DNA of 64,000 nt from positions 1,736,001-1,800,000 of the forward strand of contig CP087990.1 in assembly GCA_021044545.1 (NCBI GenBank), given 5' to 3'. This DNA is from Comamonadaceae bacterium M7527 (GTDB lineage: Bacteria > Pseudomonadota > Gammaproteobacteria > Burkholderiales > Burkholderiaceae_C). The notes under the pieces were generated by a model that saw only the letters and a list, made by a program, of their open reading frames with translations, ran no database searches and was not told the origin of the DNA. Positions 43,724 to 53,974 of the stretch are shown here, one piece after another; the first letter of the stretch is position 1; every line of letters starts with the position of its first letter. Both the position numbers and the translations under genes were made by a program.

Positions 43724-44605
43724 ATGACACACACTACCGACTACACACCGCCCAAGGTTTGGACTTTTGACGCCGCCAATGGTGGACAGTTTGCCAATAT
43801 CAACCGCCCGGTAGCCGGTGCAACGCACGACAAAGAGCTGCCGGTTGGCAAACACCCGCTTCAGGTGTACTCACTGGCCACGCCCAATGGTGTGAAGGTC
43901 ACGGTGATGCTGGAAGAGTTGCTGGAGCTTGGTCACACCGGTGCCGAGTACGACGCGTGGCTTGTTCGTATCAACGAGGGACAGCAGTTTGGCAGTGGCT
44001 TTGTAGCAGCCAACCCCAACTCCAAAATACCCGCACTGGTTGACCACAGCGCCGACCAGCCTATCTGTGTATTTGAGTCTGGCGCGATATTGCAATATTT
44101 GGCCGAGAAGTTTGGCGCGTTTTTACCCACTGCAGGTGCTGAGCGTGCAGCATGTTTGTCCTGGTTGTTTTGGCAAATGGGTAGCGCGCCGTTTTTGGGT
44201 GGTGGCTTTGGCCATTTTTACGCCTACGCACCGGCCAAGTTTGAATACCCCATCAACCGCTACGCCATGGAAGTGAAACGCCAATTGGACGTGCTAGACC
44301 GCCAGCTGGCACAGCACCGCTATGTTGCAGGTGACGAATACACCGTGGCCGATATAGCGATATGGCCCTGGTACGGCGCCATGGTCAAAGGCCAGTTATA
44401 CGAGGCCGGTGAGTTTTTAAGCGTGCATGAGTACACCAACGTGTTGCGCTGGACAGATGAGATTGCACAACGCCCTGCTGTACAACGCGGACGCAAAGTT
44501 AACCGCGCATGGGGTGAGCCCTCTAGCCAGCTGCATGAGCGGCACGACGCCAGTGACTTTGATACGCAAACGCAGGACAAGATTGGCAAACCCGAGACCA
44601 CATAA
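43724..44605 (+). CDS. yghU: Glutathione S-transferase family protein, YghU-like
   Basis: The 293-residue protein matches the Nu-class GST layout: an N-terminal extension (PPKVWTFDAANGGQFANINRPVAG), then the thioredoxin-like domain with HPLQVYSLATPNGVKVTVMLEEL, NPNSKIPAL, FESGAILQYLAEKF, and the helical C-terminal domain. YghU and YfcG reduce disulfides using glutathione. The ATG at 43724 lies 10 bases after gyrB, so it may read through from it. Confidence 0.9.
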   Translation: MTHTTDYTPPKVWTFDAANGGQFANINRPVAGATHDKELPVGKHPLQVYSLATPNGVKVTVMLEELLELGHTGAEYDAWLVRINEGQQFGSGFVAANPNSKIPALVDHSADQPICVFESGAILQYLAEKFGAFLPTAGAERAACLSWLFWQMGSAPFLGGGFGHFYAYAPAKFEYPINRYAMEVKRQLDVLDRQLAQHRYVAGDEYTVADIAIWPWYGAMVKGQLYEAGEFLSVHEYTNVLRWTDEIAQRPAVQRGRKVNRAWGEPSSQLHERHDASDFDTQTQDKIGKPETT

Positions 44606-44655
44606 CAATCATGGCGTTGCCGGCTTTAGTGTCGGCTCATCCCACTGACCACACG

Positions 44656-44692
44656 AAAAAGCCCCGCCACAGTCGCCTGTGCGGGGCTTTTT
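44656..44692. terminator. Bidirectional terminator between yghU and the purine permease
   Basis: AAAAAGCCCCGC pairs with GCGGGGCTTTTT around 13 bases, so it works for both converging genes. Confidence 0.9.
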
Positions 44693-44725
44693 ACCAGCGC
44701 CGTTTACCGACGCCAGCACATCACA

Positions 44726-46063
44726 TTACTCGGCGGTATCGCCGTCAATCTTGGGCAACAGCATGTGCAACAAGATCGCCAGGAAGGCCACTGGCAACAA
44801 GCCGGTTACCAGCAAGTTCTTCAAGTCAACAGGCAAATACTGCAAGGCCTCTGGCACGGCTTTCAAACCCAAGCCTACAGACAGAGACACCGCAAAAATC
44901 AGCATATTGCGCTGATTCCACTTGACGTCTGCCAACATGGACAAACCAGCGGCAGCGACCATACCAAACATCACAATCACGCCACCACCCAATACAGCGA
45001 TAGGCATAGAAGCCACCAATGCGCCAATTTTGGGGATCAAGCCACACAGGATCAGGAAACAAGCGCCCAGTGTCACCACAAAGCGGCTCATCACACCAGT
45101 GATGGCGATCAAGCCAACGTTTTGGCTGAATGAGGTGTTGGGCAAACCGCCAAACACGCCTGCTACCGCGGTACCCAAGCCGTCGGCATAGGTAGCGCCC
45201 TGCAGCTCTTTTTCTGTGGCTTCACGACCAGCACCACCCTTGGTAATACCTGATACATCGCCCACGGTTTCGATGGCCGACACCACTGCCATGGCACACA
45301 TGCCCACCACAGCTGCAATGTTGAACTCAAAACCATACTTGAATGGCACGGGCACCTCAAACCAGCCTGCTCTTGCCACGCCGCCAAAGTTCACCATGCC
45401 CATGGCAACGCCGCACAAGTAGCCCGCCAAAATACCGATTAGCACGGCAGCAGAGGCCAACACGCCCTTGACGTAAAACTTGACGCCCAGGGTGACCACG
45501 ATCACCACCATGGCCAGCAGCCAGTGGTCAAAACCACCAAAGCCTGGCTTGCCCTTCAGGGGCACGCCACCTGCGGCGTATTCAATACCAACCGGGATTA
45601 GCGACAAACCAATGGTGAGTACCACCAAACCGGTTACCAGTGGTGGAAACCAGTGGCGAATCTTGCCAATCACGCGGCCCAAGAAGAAGTGGAAGATACC
45701 GCCCACCACAATACCGCCAAACAAGGCACCCATACCAGCGGTCTTAACGACTGGGATCATGATTGGAATGAACGCAAAGCTGGTACCTTGCATGATGGGC
45801 AAGCGCGCGCCAACTGGGCCAAAGCCTATTGTTTGAAACAAGGTCGCAATGCCGGCAAACAGCATGGACATTTGAATCAAAAACACCAAATCAGGCGAAC
45901 CAAAACTGTAGCCTGCTGCCAGGCCCACAATGATGGCCGGTGTGAAGTTGGACACAAACATGGCCAACACGTGCTGAATGCCCAGGGGCACAGCTTGTGA
46001 CAGCGGGGGTACGAAGTCGGGGTCACGCAGCTTTTCAGCCAACGTAGTTGCGTCATTGCTCAT
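44726..46063 (-). CDS. Nucleobase:cation symporter-2 family permease (xanthine/uracil type)
   Basis: A 445-residue membrane protein with 14 hydrophobic segments. It shows NCS2 features: QHVLAMFVSNFTPAIIVGLA, a QTIGFGPVGARLPIMQGTSFAFI block (Gln and the following segment form part of the substrate site), NFGGVARAGW, VSAIETVGDVSGITKGGAGREATEKE, and GLPNTSFSQNVGLIAITGV. Substrate is a purine or uracil, most likely xanthine or uric acid given length and motifs, but this is inference. The ATG at 46063 is used. The leader has two palindromes. Confidence 0.88.
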   Translation of the reverse strand: MSNDATTLAEKLRDPDFVPPLSQAVPLGIQHVLAMFVSNFTPAIIVGLAAGYSFGSPDLVFLIQMSMLFAGIATLFQTIGFGPVGARLPIMQGTSFAFIPIMIPVVKTAGMGALFGGIVVGGIFHFFLGRVIGKIRHWFPPLVTGLVVLTIGLSLIPVGIEYAAGGVPLKGKPGFGGFDHWLLAMVVIVVTLGVKFYVKGVLASAAVLIGILAGYLCGVAMGMVNFGGVARAGWFEVPVPFKYGFEFNIAAVVGMCAMAVVSAIETVGDVSGITKGGAGREATEKELQGATYADGLGTAVAGVFGGLPNTSFSQNVGLIAITGVMSRFVVTLGACFLILCGLIPKIGALVASMPIAVLGGGVIVMFGMVAAAGLSMLADVKWNQRNMLIFAVSLSVGLGLKAVPEALQYLPVDLKNLLVTGLLPVAFLAILLHMLLPKIDGDTAE

Positions 46064-46103
46064 GGGTAGAGGGCTCCTTGTTATCAAACTAAACGGCGTA
46101 CTT

Positions 46104-46132
46104 TGTATACACTTTTACAGTAACGAACTGTA
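46104..46132. promoter_or_regulatory. Palindrome TGTATACA and hairpin in the permease leader
   Basis: TGTATACA at 46104-46111 is a perfect dyad of the sort bound by GntR-family regulators, and TACAGT (46116-46121)/ACTGTA (46127-46132) forms a hairpin 5 bases further. Both lie 40-70 bases upstream of the permease start, on the side facing the divergent class II aldolase gene. No regulator is adjacent. Confidence 0.35.
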
Positions 46133-46326
46133 GAGCCTCAAAGTCTTGGCGTCCATAGGGTCTGCCCTAGTATCGTTGCAACTTCTGCAAATAATTACGA
46201 CCAGGGTGACAAGAGAATAACAAAATGCCAGCGTGCAAGTCGCACCAGTGACGGCATCAGGTTTGGTTTGGCGCCATGCTGTTGCCTGATACATTGCACA
46301 ACAAGCATCCACCACCCAGGACCAGC

Positions 46327-47100
46327 ATGACTGCACACGCACCCTTACCTATTCAGTCGCTAAAAGACCAATGCAGTGCGCAAGAATGGGCTTTGCGCTG
46401 TGACCTGGCCGCCGCCTACAGACTGGTTGCAGCCTATGGCTGGAGCGACTTGGTGTTCACACACATTTCAGCGCGTGTGCCAGGGCCTGAGCACCACTTT
46501 CTCATCAACCCTTATGGCTTGATGTTTGATGAGATCACCGCATCGTCGCTGATAAAAGTAGACGCGCAGTGCACCATCCTGTCGCCCACTCACTTTCCAG
46601 TCAATCCCGCAGGGTTCACGATACACAGCGCCATACACGAAGCCAGACCAGATGTGGGCTGCGTGCTGCACACGCACACCAAGGCCGGTGTCGCCGTTAG
46701 TGCACAAGCAGGTGGCATTCGCCCTATTTCACAGCAGTCGACATTTGTGCTGGCCTCGTTGGCCACACACGATTACGAGGGCGTGGCCTTGCGCGATGAT
46801 GAAATTCCACGCCTGCAAGCCAATTTGGGAGATAAACAGTTTTTGCTGTTGCACAACCACGGCCTGTTGACTGTAGGCAGCAGCGTGGCCTCGGCGTTTT
46901 TAAACATGTACTTGTTTGAAAGCACGTGCCAAATTCAAATTGGCGCACAAGCCAGTGGCGCATTGCGCGAGTTGGACCAGTCCTTGATAAAAGCCAATGC
47001 GGCCATCATGCAACAAGCCACTGCTGGCCAAGGCCCTGCAATTGCCTGGCCTGCGCTGCTGCGCAAGCTGGATCGCATGGGGGCTGACTACGCGGTTTAA
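46327..47100 (+). CDS. Class II aldolase/adducin family protein
   Basis: The 257-residue protein carries the metal-binding His of the family: GWSDLVFTHISARVPG, VLHTHTKAGVAVSA (HTH motif) and HNHGLLTVG. It shares the fold of L-fuculose-phosphate and ribulose-phosphate aldolases, but the family also has non-aldolase members, so substrate and reaction are unknown. The ATG at 46327 is used; an upstream in-frame ATG at 46276 exists. It converges on lpxL and is divergent from the purine-type permease. Confidence 0.82.
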   Translation: MTAHAPLPIQSLKDQCSAQEWALRCDLAAAYRLVAAYGWSDLVFTHISARVPGPEHHFLINPYGLMFDEITASSLIKVDAQCTILSPTHFPVNPAGFTIHSAIHEARPDVGCVLHTHTKAGVAVSAQAGGIRPISQQSTFVLASLATHDYEGVALRDDEIPRLQANLGDKQFLLLHNHGLLTVGSSVASAFLNMYLFESTCQIQIGAQASGALRELDQSLIKANAAIMQQATAGQGPAIAWPALLRKLDRMGADYAV

Positions 47101-47107
47101 TCCCGTT

Positions 47108-47968
47108 TTAGTACAGCGGCGCCTCGCCGTCGGGGCGCGTTTTAAAGCGCTTATGTACCCAGTAATACTGGTGCGGCATGGTCTGAACCATAGCTTGCAG
47201 GTAGATGTTCATGGTGGCAGCGTCTGCGGCATGATCGCCTGTGGGGTAGTTGGTCCAAGGCTTGCCTATGTGCACCTCGTAGCCAGCGCTGGTCATGCGC
47301 GTGGTCACAGGCGTCACGCCGGTTTTGCCCATGGCAGCCATGCGCGGCAACGATGTGACTGTGGCGGCACTCACCCCAAAAAACGGTGCAAACACAGCAT
47401 CGCGCGCGCCCAAGTCCATGTCGGGCAACAAGTACAGTGCCGCACCACCTCGCAACACTTGCACAATAGACTTGCCCAAGCTTTGTCGCGCCAACAAGGC
47501 GGGTTTGCCAAAACGCGCTCGTCCGGCCACTATCCAGGCGTCTAGGCGCGGCTTGTTTTGCTTGGCATAAATGGTGGCAAATGACCGCGGTACGTGGACA
47601 TTTAACGCAGTCCACCCCGCATCTAGACCAACAAAATGAGGCGCAAACAACACCTGCGCGCGCTCGGTGTTATCCGTCAGGTGCTGCCAGTCACCTTTTA
47701 ACTGCAGCCGTTGGGCCACCACCGCAGGTGCGCCGTGCCATAACCAGGCACGGTCAAGCAAGGACTGGCTAAACGCTACAAACACTTCCCGCCCCAAGCG
47801 CTTGCGCTGTGCAGCTGTGCGCTCAGGAAAACACAATGCCAAGTTCACCGCCACAATGCGGCGGCGCTTGCCAGCAACGGCATACAACAAATAGCCCGCC
47901 GCCCTGCCCACGCCGCGCAGCAAAGGCAATGGCAAGGGCGCCAACACCCTTGCCCACAATGGACCCAT
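47108..47968 (-). CDS. lpxL: Lipid A biosynthesis lauroyl acyltransferase, LpxL/HtrB family
   Basis: Adds a secondary acyl chain to Kdo2-lipid A at the inner membrane. Core blocks: RRIVAVNLALCFPERT, FAPHFVGLDAGWTAL with the HX4D-type active site (H and D in HFVGLD), PRSFATIYAKQNKPRLDAW, LYLLPDMDLGARDAVFAPFFGV and QYYWVHKRFKTRP. The frame is open to 48262, but this part overlaps the end of puuC; ATG 47968 (286 residues, the usual size) is preferred, GTG 48118 is possible. It sits at the 3' end of the polyamine locus but has no functional tie to it. Confidence 0.88.
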   Translation of the reverse strand: MGPLWARVLAPLPLPLLRGVGRAAGYLLYAVAGKRRRIVAVNLALCFPERTAAQRKRLGREVFVAFSQSLLDRAWLWHGAPAVVAQRLQLKGDWQHLTDNTERAQVLFAPHFVGLDAGWTALNVHVPRSFATIYAKQNKPRLDAWIVAGRARFGKPALLARQSLGKSIVQVLRGGAALYLLPDMDLGARDAVFAPFFGVSAATVTSLPRMAAMGKTGVTPVTTRMTSAGYEVHIGKPWTNYPTGDHAADAATMNIYLQAMVQTMPHQYYWVHKRFKTRPDGEAPLY

Positions 47969-48131
47969 GGCTTGGTCCAAGCTGGTGTCTACGTCTTCGC
48001 TGTTGATATCGCCACCCACAGCCAAGGCTTCGTCTGCACTGGAAGCTGCTGGCACAGCCTGTGTGTCAGTGGGCAACAGTTCGCCGCCTGTATGGTTGTT
48101 TGAAGTGGGCTGCGTCACGTGCGGCAAGTCT

Positions 48132-49617
48132 TTACAGTGCGCTGTCGATACGAATCCAAGTGGTCTTGGTTTCTGTGTATTTGTCAACCGCGTGCAAAGA
48201 CTTGTCACGCCCAATGCCGCTTTGCTTAAAGCCGCCAAAGGGTACGGTAATGTCGTCTTCATCGTATTGGTTTACATGCGGTACCGGCACGCAAGGCGCG
48301 CGCCACGCTGTGCGCCTTGTTGATATCGGCGGTCCATACACCCGCTTGCAAGCCGTAAACGGTTTGGTTGGCTATTTGTACGGCTTGGGCTGCATCGTCA
48401 AAACCAAGTACGGATAACACCGGACCAAAAATTTCCTCACGTGCAATCACCATGTCATTGGTCACACCTGCAAACACTGTGGGCTGTACATAGTATCCGC
48501 CTGTGTCTGTCATCGCTTGCTCACCACCGGCTAACAAGGTGGCACCACCGGCTTTGCCTTTGTCAATATAGCCCAGTACGGTGTTCATTTGCGTTTGGTC
48601 TACCAGCGCGCCCATGACTGTTTCCTTGTCAAGCGGGTTACCGGGCGCATACTGCGGCACCAACGCCAGGGCTTTTTCTAAAAACGTATCCATGATGGAG
48701 CGCTGTACCAGCAGCCGCGATGGCGCGTTACAGCTTTCACCTTGATTAAAGAAAATGCTTGCAACGGCACTGGCCACTGCCTTGTCCAGGTCTGGGCAGT
48801 CTGCAAACACAATGTTGGGTGACTTGCCGCCCAACTCTGTCCACGCACGCTTTAGGTTGCTTTGACCAGCCATGACGTGTATTTGTTTGCCCACGCGGGT
48901 GGAGCCGGTAAAAGCAATACAGTCCACATCCATGTGCAAGGCCAGCGGCGAACCTGCCTCTGGACCAAAGCCGGGCACCACGTTGAACACGCCTTCTGGC
49001 ACGCCTGCCTCCATGGCCAGTTCCGCCATGCGCATGGCGGTGAGTGGAGATTTTTCACTGGGCTTTAACACCACACTATTGCCCGCAGCCAAGGCTGGTG
49101 CAATTTTCCATGACGCCATGATCATGGGGTAATTCCACGGCACGATGACGCCCACCACGCCCACAGGCTCTCGTGTGATCAGCGCCAAAGCAGTCGATGC
49201 TGTGGGTGCTATTTCGTCGTACAGCTTGTCTATGGCCTCACCGTACCAGCGTACACAGTTGGCTGCAGCATTCACATCCACACTGCGCGCATATTGAATG
49301 GGCTTGCCCATGTCCAGCGTTTCAGTGAGTGCCAGCTCGTCGCCGTGCGCGAGCAGCAAATCGGCAAACTTGATCATGATGCGCTTGCGCGCAGCCGGTG
49401 CCATGCCGCTCCAGCGTTTGTCGTCAAAGGCTTGACGTGCACTGGCTACAGCTGCGTCTATGTCTGGTGCAGCGCAACGGGCTACTTGGGTGAGCACGCG
49501 CGCATCTACAGGGGACACATTGTCAAACAACTGGCCATCTTTAGCGTGCACGCGTTGCCCGCCTATAAACGCACGACCATCAAACTGCATGCCTTTTAGT
49601 AGTTGTTCTGACGTCAT
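48132..49617 (-). CDS. puuC: Gamma-glutamyl-gamma-aminobutyraldehyde dehydrogenase, frame broken by a 2-base deletion
   Basis: NAD(P)-dependent oxidation of gamma-Glu-GABA-aldehyde in the Puu route. It shows the ALDH family blocks: PWNYPMIMASWKIAPALAAGN, FTGSTRVGKQI, the general-base Glu in ELGGKSPNIVF, and the catalytic Cys in FFNQGESCNAP. After RALRAGTA the frame breaks and continues in another frame as VNQYDEDDITVPFGGFKQSG. Adding two G (C at 48275 on the plus strand should be CCC) restores TAWVNQYDED and gives 495 residues, exactly the length of E. coli PuuC. It lies 32 bases after potI. Confidence 0.85.
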
Positions 49618-49649
49618 TGCGGCCTCCTTGCGCTTACTGTTTTTGTTTG

Positions 49650-50524
49650 TTACTGGTGTGCCTGGCGAATCACGGCTTGCATCTCACGCTCTCGTTGGCG
49701 TTGCGCCCTGGCCACCCAAATGCTGTAGCTCACGATGACGATGGTGACCGTCACAATCAGCAGCGTGGCAGCGGCGTACACACCGTTGGGTTGATGCCTC
49801 TGCGTGCATAGGTAAAAATGGCTTGCGGCAATGTGGTCACACCCGGGCCAGACAAAAACTCAGAGATCACCACGTCGTCAAACGACAAGGTGAAGGTGAG
49901 CAACCAGGCGGAAATCATGGCTGGTGCAATATTGGGCAATGTCACCAGGAAAAAAACCTGCGCCGGGCGGCAACCCAAGTCCATGGCGGCTTCTTCAATA
50001 GACCTGTCCATTTCGCGCAAGCGCGACTGAATGACTACCATGGCATAGGCCATGCCCATTAGCGTGTGGCCAAACACAATGGTGATGAAACCGCGGTCTG
50101 GCCACCCAATGCCAAACCAGGATTCTGTCGTGCGCTGCACAGCCACCATCATCAGCAACAAGCTCAGGCCAATAATCACCTCTGGCATCACCAGTGGCGC
50201 GTTGATCATGCCTGAGAACATGGTGCGACCTTTGAAGCGTGTGTAACGCACCAACACAAAGGCGGCAAATGTACCCAGCACCGCAGACAAGGTGCCAGTC
50301 GTCAGCGCAACTTTCAGCGACAACCAAAAGCCATCAATCAGCCGGCCGTCATTCATCAACGCCTCATACCAGCGCAGTGAAAAGCCTGTAAAGCGTGCGT
50401 CCTGTCGCGTGCTGTTGAATGAGAAGAATATTAAAAACGCCAGGGGCAAATACAAAAAAGCAAACACGCTGGTCATCCAGATCCAGCCGGTGTTTTTAAA
50501 GATGGCTGACATCACACGCTTCAT
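49650..50524 (-). CDS. potI: Putrescine ABC transporter permease PotI, frame broken near the C-terminus
   Basis: Second membrane subunit of the putrescine importer. Six hydrophobic segments and the EAA loop (EAAMDLGCRPAQVFFLVTLP) are seen. After GINPTV the frame breaks in an ACACAC stretch (49778-49783); removing two bases restores VYAAATLLIVTVTIVIVSY and a basic cytoplasmic tail ending AVIRQAHQ at 49650, for 290 residues. The start overlaps the potH stop (ATGA). Confidence 0.85.
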
Positions 50525-51458
50525 ACCCGGCCCTCGTCAGCTTGCGCTTGGCGCTCACCGCTGTAGTGGTAATACAAGGCCAGCGGCACCAGTATCAGCA
50601 AAATCATGATGGCGGCCAATGCAGAGGCGCGCGGCCAGTTGTTGGAACTGAACATCTCGTCCCACACCACGCGGCCAATCATCAGGTTGTCGGCGCCGCC
50701 CAACAAAGACGGAATGACAAACTCGCCCACGCTGGGAATAAACACCAACATGGAGCCCGCGACAATACCCGCCTTGGATAAAGGCACCGTAATCAGCCAA
50801 AACGCCTTAAGCGGGCCCGCACCCAGATCGTAGGCAGCCTCCAATAAACGGTAATCCATTTTGACCAGGGTGGCATACAGCGGCAACACCATAAACGGCA
50901 AATACACATAAGTCATGCCGACCAACATGGACACGTCGGTGTACAACATGTGAATGGGCTCATTGGTCACACCCAAAAACATGAAAAGCCTATTCAGTAC
51001 ACCGTTGTCGGCCAATATGCCCTTCCAGGCGTACACGCGCAGCAAAAAGCTGGTCCAGAACGGCAGCATGATCATCATCAACAAGGCCGGGCGTATGCGC
51101 TCTGGACTGCGCGCAATAAAGTAGGCAAACGGATAGCCAATAACCACGCAAAACAGCGTGGTGAGTGCTGCATAGCGCAGAGAGGTGGCATAGGCCTCTA
51201 TGTAAATGGTGGTCTCGCCTGGCGTTTGTACGTTCCAAAAAATGGACGCATAGTTGGCCAACTTGAGCTTTAGCGTAGCACGCCATCTTGCAGCACGGCC
51301 AATGGCACAAACGGGTCTACGCCGCCGCCCATGTCTGTCACGCTGATGCGCAACAAGATTAAAAACGGTAAAGCAAAAAATACCAGCAGCCAGACGTAAG
51401 GCACGCCAATCACACCACGCTTGCCGACCCCGCCCAATAGTTGCCACAAATAAGTCAT
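50521..51458 (-). CDS. potH: Putrescine ABC transporter permease PotH, frame broken near the N-terminus
   Basis: First membrane subunit of the putrescine importer. The N-terminal piece (MTYLWQLLGGVGKRGVIGVPYVWLLVFFALPFLILL) starts at 51458 and breaks after QDGVLR. The rest, LKLKLANYASIFWNVQTPGETTIYIEAY to AQADEGRV, is in another frame. One C added on the coding strand (a second G at 51273 on the plus strand) joins them to 312 residues. The EAA loop EAAYDLGAGPLKAFWLITVP is present. It lies 13 bases after potG and overlaps potI. Confidence 0.85.
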
Positions 51459-51471
51459 TGCCGCGCTCGCA

Positions 51472-52584
51472 TCAAGTGGTCAATACAATGGCCGCCTCTT
51501 CAGGCCACCAAAAATAAACGCGGTCATTCCATGTGATGTCGCTGGTCTCGTAGCGCGAGGTGTTGGCCTGCGTGACCTTGATGCGGTGCCTAGACGGCAT
51601 CTCGACAATAAATGTGTTGTAAGAGCCAAAGTAGGCAATCTCCATCACCTCACCACTGAACAAATTAACACTCACATCAGCGGGCTTGTCTTTGGAGATG
51701 GCAATCTTCTCTGGCCGAATAGCGGCAGTCAACTCTCTGCCCACGGTGCCAGAGACCCCGTAACTCACTCGCACCACACCGTCTGGCGTGGTGATTTCGC
51801 AAGCGTCAGATTCGTCCAGCGACATGTGGCCATCAAACAAGTTCACGTTACCGATAAAGTCCGCTACAAACCGGCAGTTGGGGTATTCGTAAATCTCACT
51901 GGGTGTGCCCACTTGCAGCACTTTGCCTTGGCTCATCACAGCAATGCGAGAGGCCATGGTCATGGCCTCTTCCTGGTCGTGGGTCACCATCACGCAGGTC
52001 ACACCCACAGACTCGATGATGTTGACCAGCTCAAACTGTGTGCGCTCACGAAGCTTTTTGTCCAGTGCGCCCAAGGGCTCGTCCAGCAGCAGCAACTTGG
52101 GGCGTTTGGCCAGACTGCGGGCCAACGCCACACGTTGCTGTTGGCCACCAGACAGCTGGTGTGGCTTGCGCTTGGCATAGTTGCCCAGTTGCACCAGGCC
52201 TAGCATTTCGTCTACACGCGACTTGATTTCAGCACGTGGCAAACCTTCGCGTTTTAAACCAAAGGCCACGTTGTCCCATACGGTGAGATGAGGGAACAGC
52301 GCGTAAGACTGAAACATCATGTTGATAGGGCGCTCGTATGGCGGCATGGCCGCAATATCCTGCCCGCCCAGCAATACTTGACCTGATGTGGGCGACTCAA
52401 ACCCCGCCAGCATGCGCAGCAAGGTGGACTTGCCACAACCCGAGCTGCCCAACAGCGCAAAGATCTCGCCTTTGTTGATAGACAAGCTCACTTGGTCAAC
52501 GGCGGCAACCTCGTCAAAGCGTTTGAGCAAGTCAACGGTTTGCAAATAACCTTCACCAGAAGCGGCAGCAGTAGTAGCGTTCAT
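51472..52584 (-). CDS. potG: Putrescine ABC transporter ATP-binding protein
   Basis: Couples ATP hydrolysis to putrescine import. The 370-residue protein has Walker A GSSGCGKSTLL, the Q-loop PINMMFQSYALFPHLTVWDN, signature LSGGQQQRVALARSLA, Walker B LLLLDEPLGALD and the H-loop VMVTHDQEEA. A C-terminal TOBE regulatory domain follows. The ATG at 52584 is chosen. The frame is intact, unlike its three partners potF, potH and potI. Confidence 0.95.
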   Translation of the reverse strand: MNATTAAASGEGYLQTVDLLKRFDEVAAVDQVSLSINKGEIFALLGSSGCGKSTLLRMLAGFESPTSGQVLLGGQDIAAMPPYERPINMMFQSYALFPHLTVWDNVAFGLKREGLPRAEIKSRVDEMLGLVQLGNYAKRKPHQLSGGQQQRVALARSLAKRPKLLLLDEPLGALDKKLRERTQFELVNIIESVGVTCVMVTHDQEEAMTMASRIAVMSQGKVLQVGTPSEIYEYPNCRFVADFIGNVNLFDGHMSLDESDACEITTPDGVVRVSYGVSGTVGRELTAAIRPEKIAISKDKPADVSVNLFSGEVMEIAYFGSYNTFIVEMPSRHRIKVTQANTSRYETSDITWNDRVYFWWPEEAAIVLTT

Positions 52585-52621
52585 AAAAGTAGGGGGCAGC
52601 AGCGGGGGCGGCGCTGTTATG

Positions 52622-52664
52622 AAAAAAAGCCGCAACCGCCAACGCTGTGGTTGGAGGATGCGGC
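52622..52664 (-). terminator. Terminator/attenuator between potF and potG
   Basis: On the minus strand GCCGCA (52664-52659) pairs with TGCGGC (52634-52629), with an inner CCAAC/GTTGG stem, followed by TTTTTTT (52628-52622). It fits partial termination that favours the binding protein over the membrane subunits. Confidence 0.7.
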
Positions 52665-52694
52665 CCTGCTCATGTGCAGTGTTGCAATAAGCGC

Positions 52695-53835
52695 TTAGTT
52701 ACCTTTTTTGAACGCGGTGTACACGTTGGCCATGGCCTCGCGCGCACTGGCCGTGAAGTTGCCTGGTGGCACCATCAAGGCCATGTTGGCGTCATCTACG
52801 TAAATCGTAGGGTTGTTGGCAATGGCAGGGTCAACCAGGGGCTTGGCCGCCTTGTTACCAGCCGGGTATTGCATTTCGTTGGTAAACGTTGCGGATACCT
52901 CTGGGCGCAAGAAGTAGTCCAAGAACAAATGGGCGTTGTTCACGTGCTTGGCATCTGCCGGGATGGCCACGGTGTCAAAGAAAATCAGGCCGCCGGTTGT
53001 AGGCAGCAAGGCTTCAATGACTTCGTTGCTCTGGTTTTCAACCGCGCGCTCTCGTGCAATGTTGATGTCGCCAGACCAGCCTATGGCCACACAGGCTTTG
53101 CCACCGGCCATGTCGTCAATCAAGGTGGATGAGAACATGCGCACGTCTGGGCGCACTTTTTCCAGCATCTCCAAAGCGGCCTTGTAGTCAGCTGGGTCAT
53201 TGGAATAGGCGTCTTTGCCCACGTAGTGCAAGGCTACCGGCACGATTTCTGTAGGTGAATCTAGGTAGGCAATACGCAAGACTTGAGCTTGGAGGTGTAC
53301 TGTGGGTCAAATACCAAGTCCCACGCGTTGGCCGGCATGGGCATGCCGTCTAGTGCTTTTTCTACGCGGCCTTTGTTGATACCCACTGTTGTAAAGCCCC
53401 AGCCCCACGGGAAAATGTACTGATTGCCAGCGTCTACCAGTTCCAGCTTCTTCATGACCTCAGCGTCCAGGTTGCCGTAGTTGGTGAGCTTTGTCTTGTC
53501 CAGCTTTTGCAACAAACCACCATCAATTTGGGGCTTGGCGAACACCGAGCCTGGCATCACGATGTCGTAGCCAGAATTACCCGCTACCAGCTTGGCATGC
53601 AGCGCCTCGTTGGTCTCAAAGGTTTGGTAGTTCACCTTGATACCGGTTTCTTTTTCGAAATCAGGAATCATGGACTCACTGATGTAGTCAGGCCAGTTGT
53701 AGATATTCAGCACTTTTTCTTCTGTGCTGGCGACAGCTTGCGTGCCAGCCGATGCAGCGGCCTGCTCTTCTTTTGACCACAAGCGGCCAACAACGCTGCG
53801 GCTGCTGCCAGGGCAAATACGTGCTTCTTCAACAT
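52695..53835 (-). CDS. potF: Putrescine-binding lipoprotein of the Pot transporter, frame broken twice
   Basis: Periplasmic putrescine receptor. The N-terminus MLKKHVFALAAAAALLAACGQ is a lipoprotein signal (lipobox LAAC), ATG 53835, SD GGAG upstream. The frame then breaks at TTTT 53771-53774 (one T missing on the plus strand), and VLNIYNWPDYISESMIPDF and the rest of domain 1 follow in another frame. A second break at C 53275 (one C missing) separates YTSKLKSC from AYLDSPTEIVPVALHY. Repaired length is 380 residues, close to PotF. Downstream is an attenuator, then potG. Confidence 0.85.
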
Positions 53836-53974
53836 CTGCTTTTCTCCATTTAAAAGACTTATCAAATACCAAACTTCAGTAACTCTGTAGCAGCCCACAC
53901 CGCAATGGGGCCACACTCATTACAACTGTACATTGTAAAAACAGATTGTGGCATTACCAATGGGCATTCTCACC

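Noticed and set aside
47969..48262. Longer N-terminus for lpxL
   Set aside because: It would overlap the puuC end and adds about 98 residues absent from the family.
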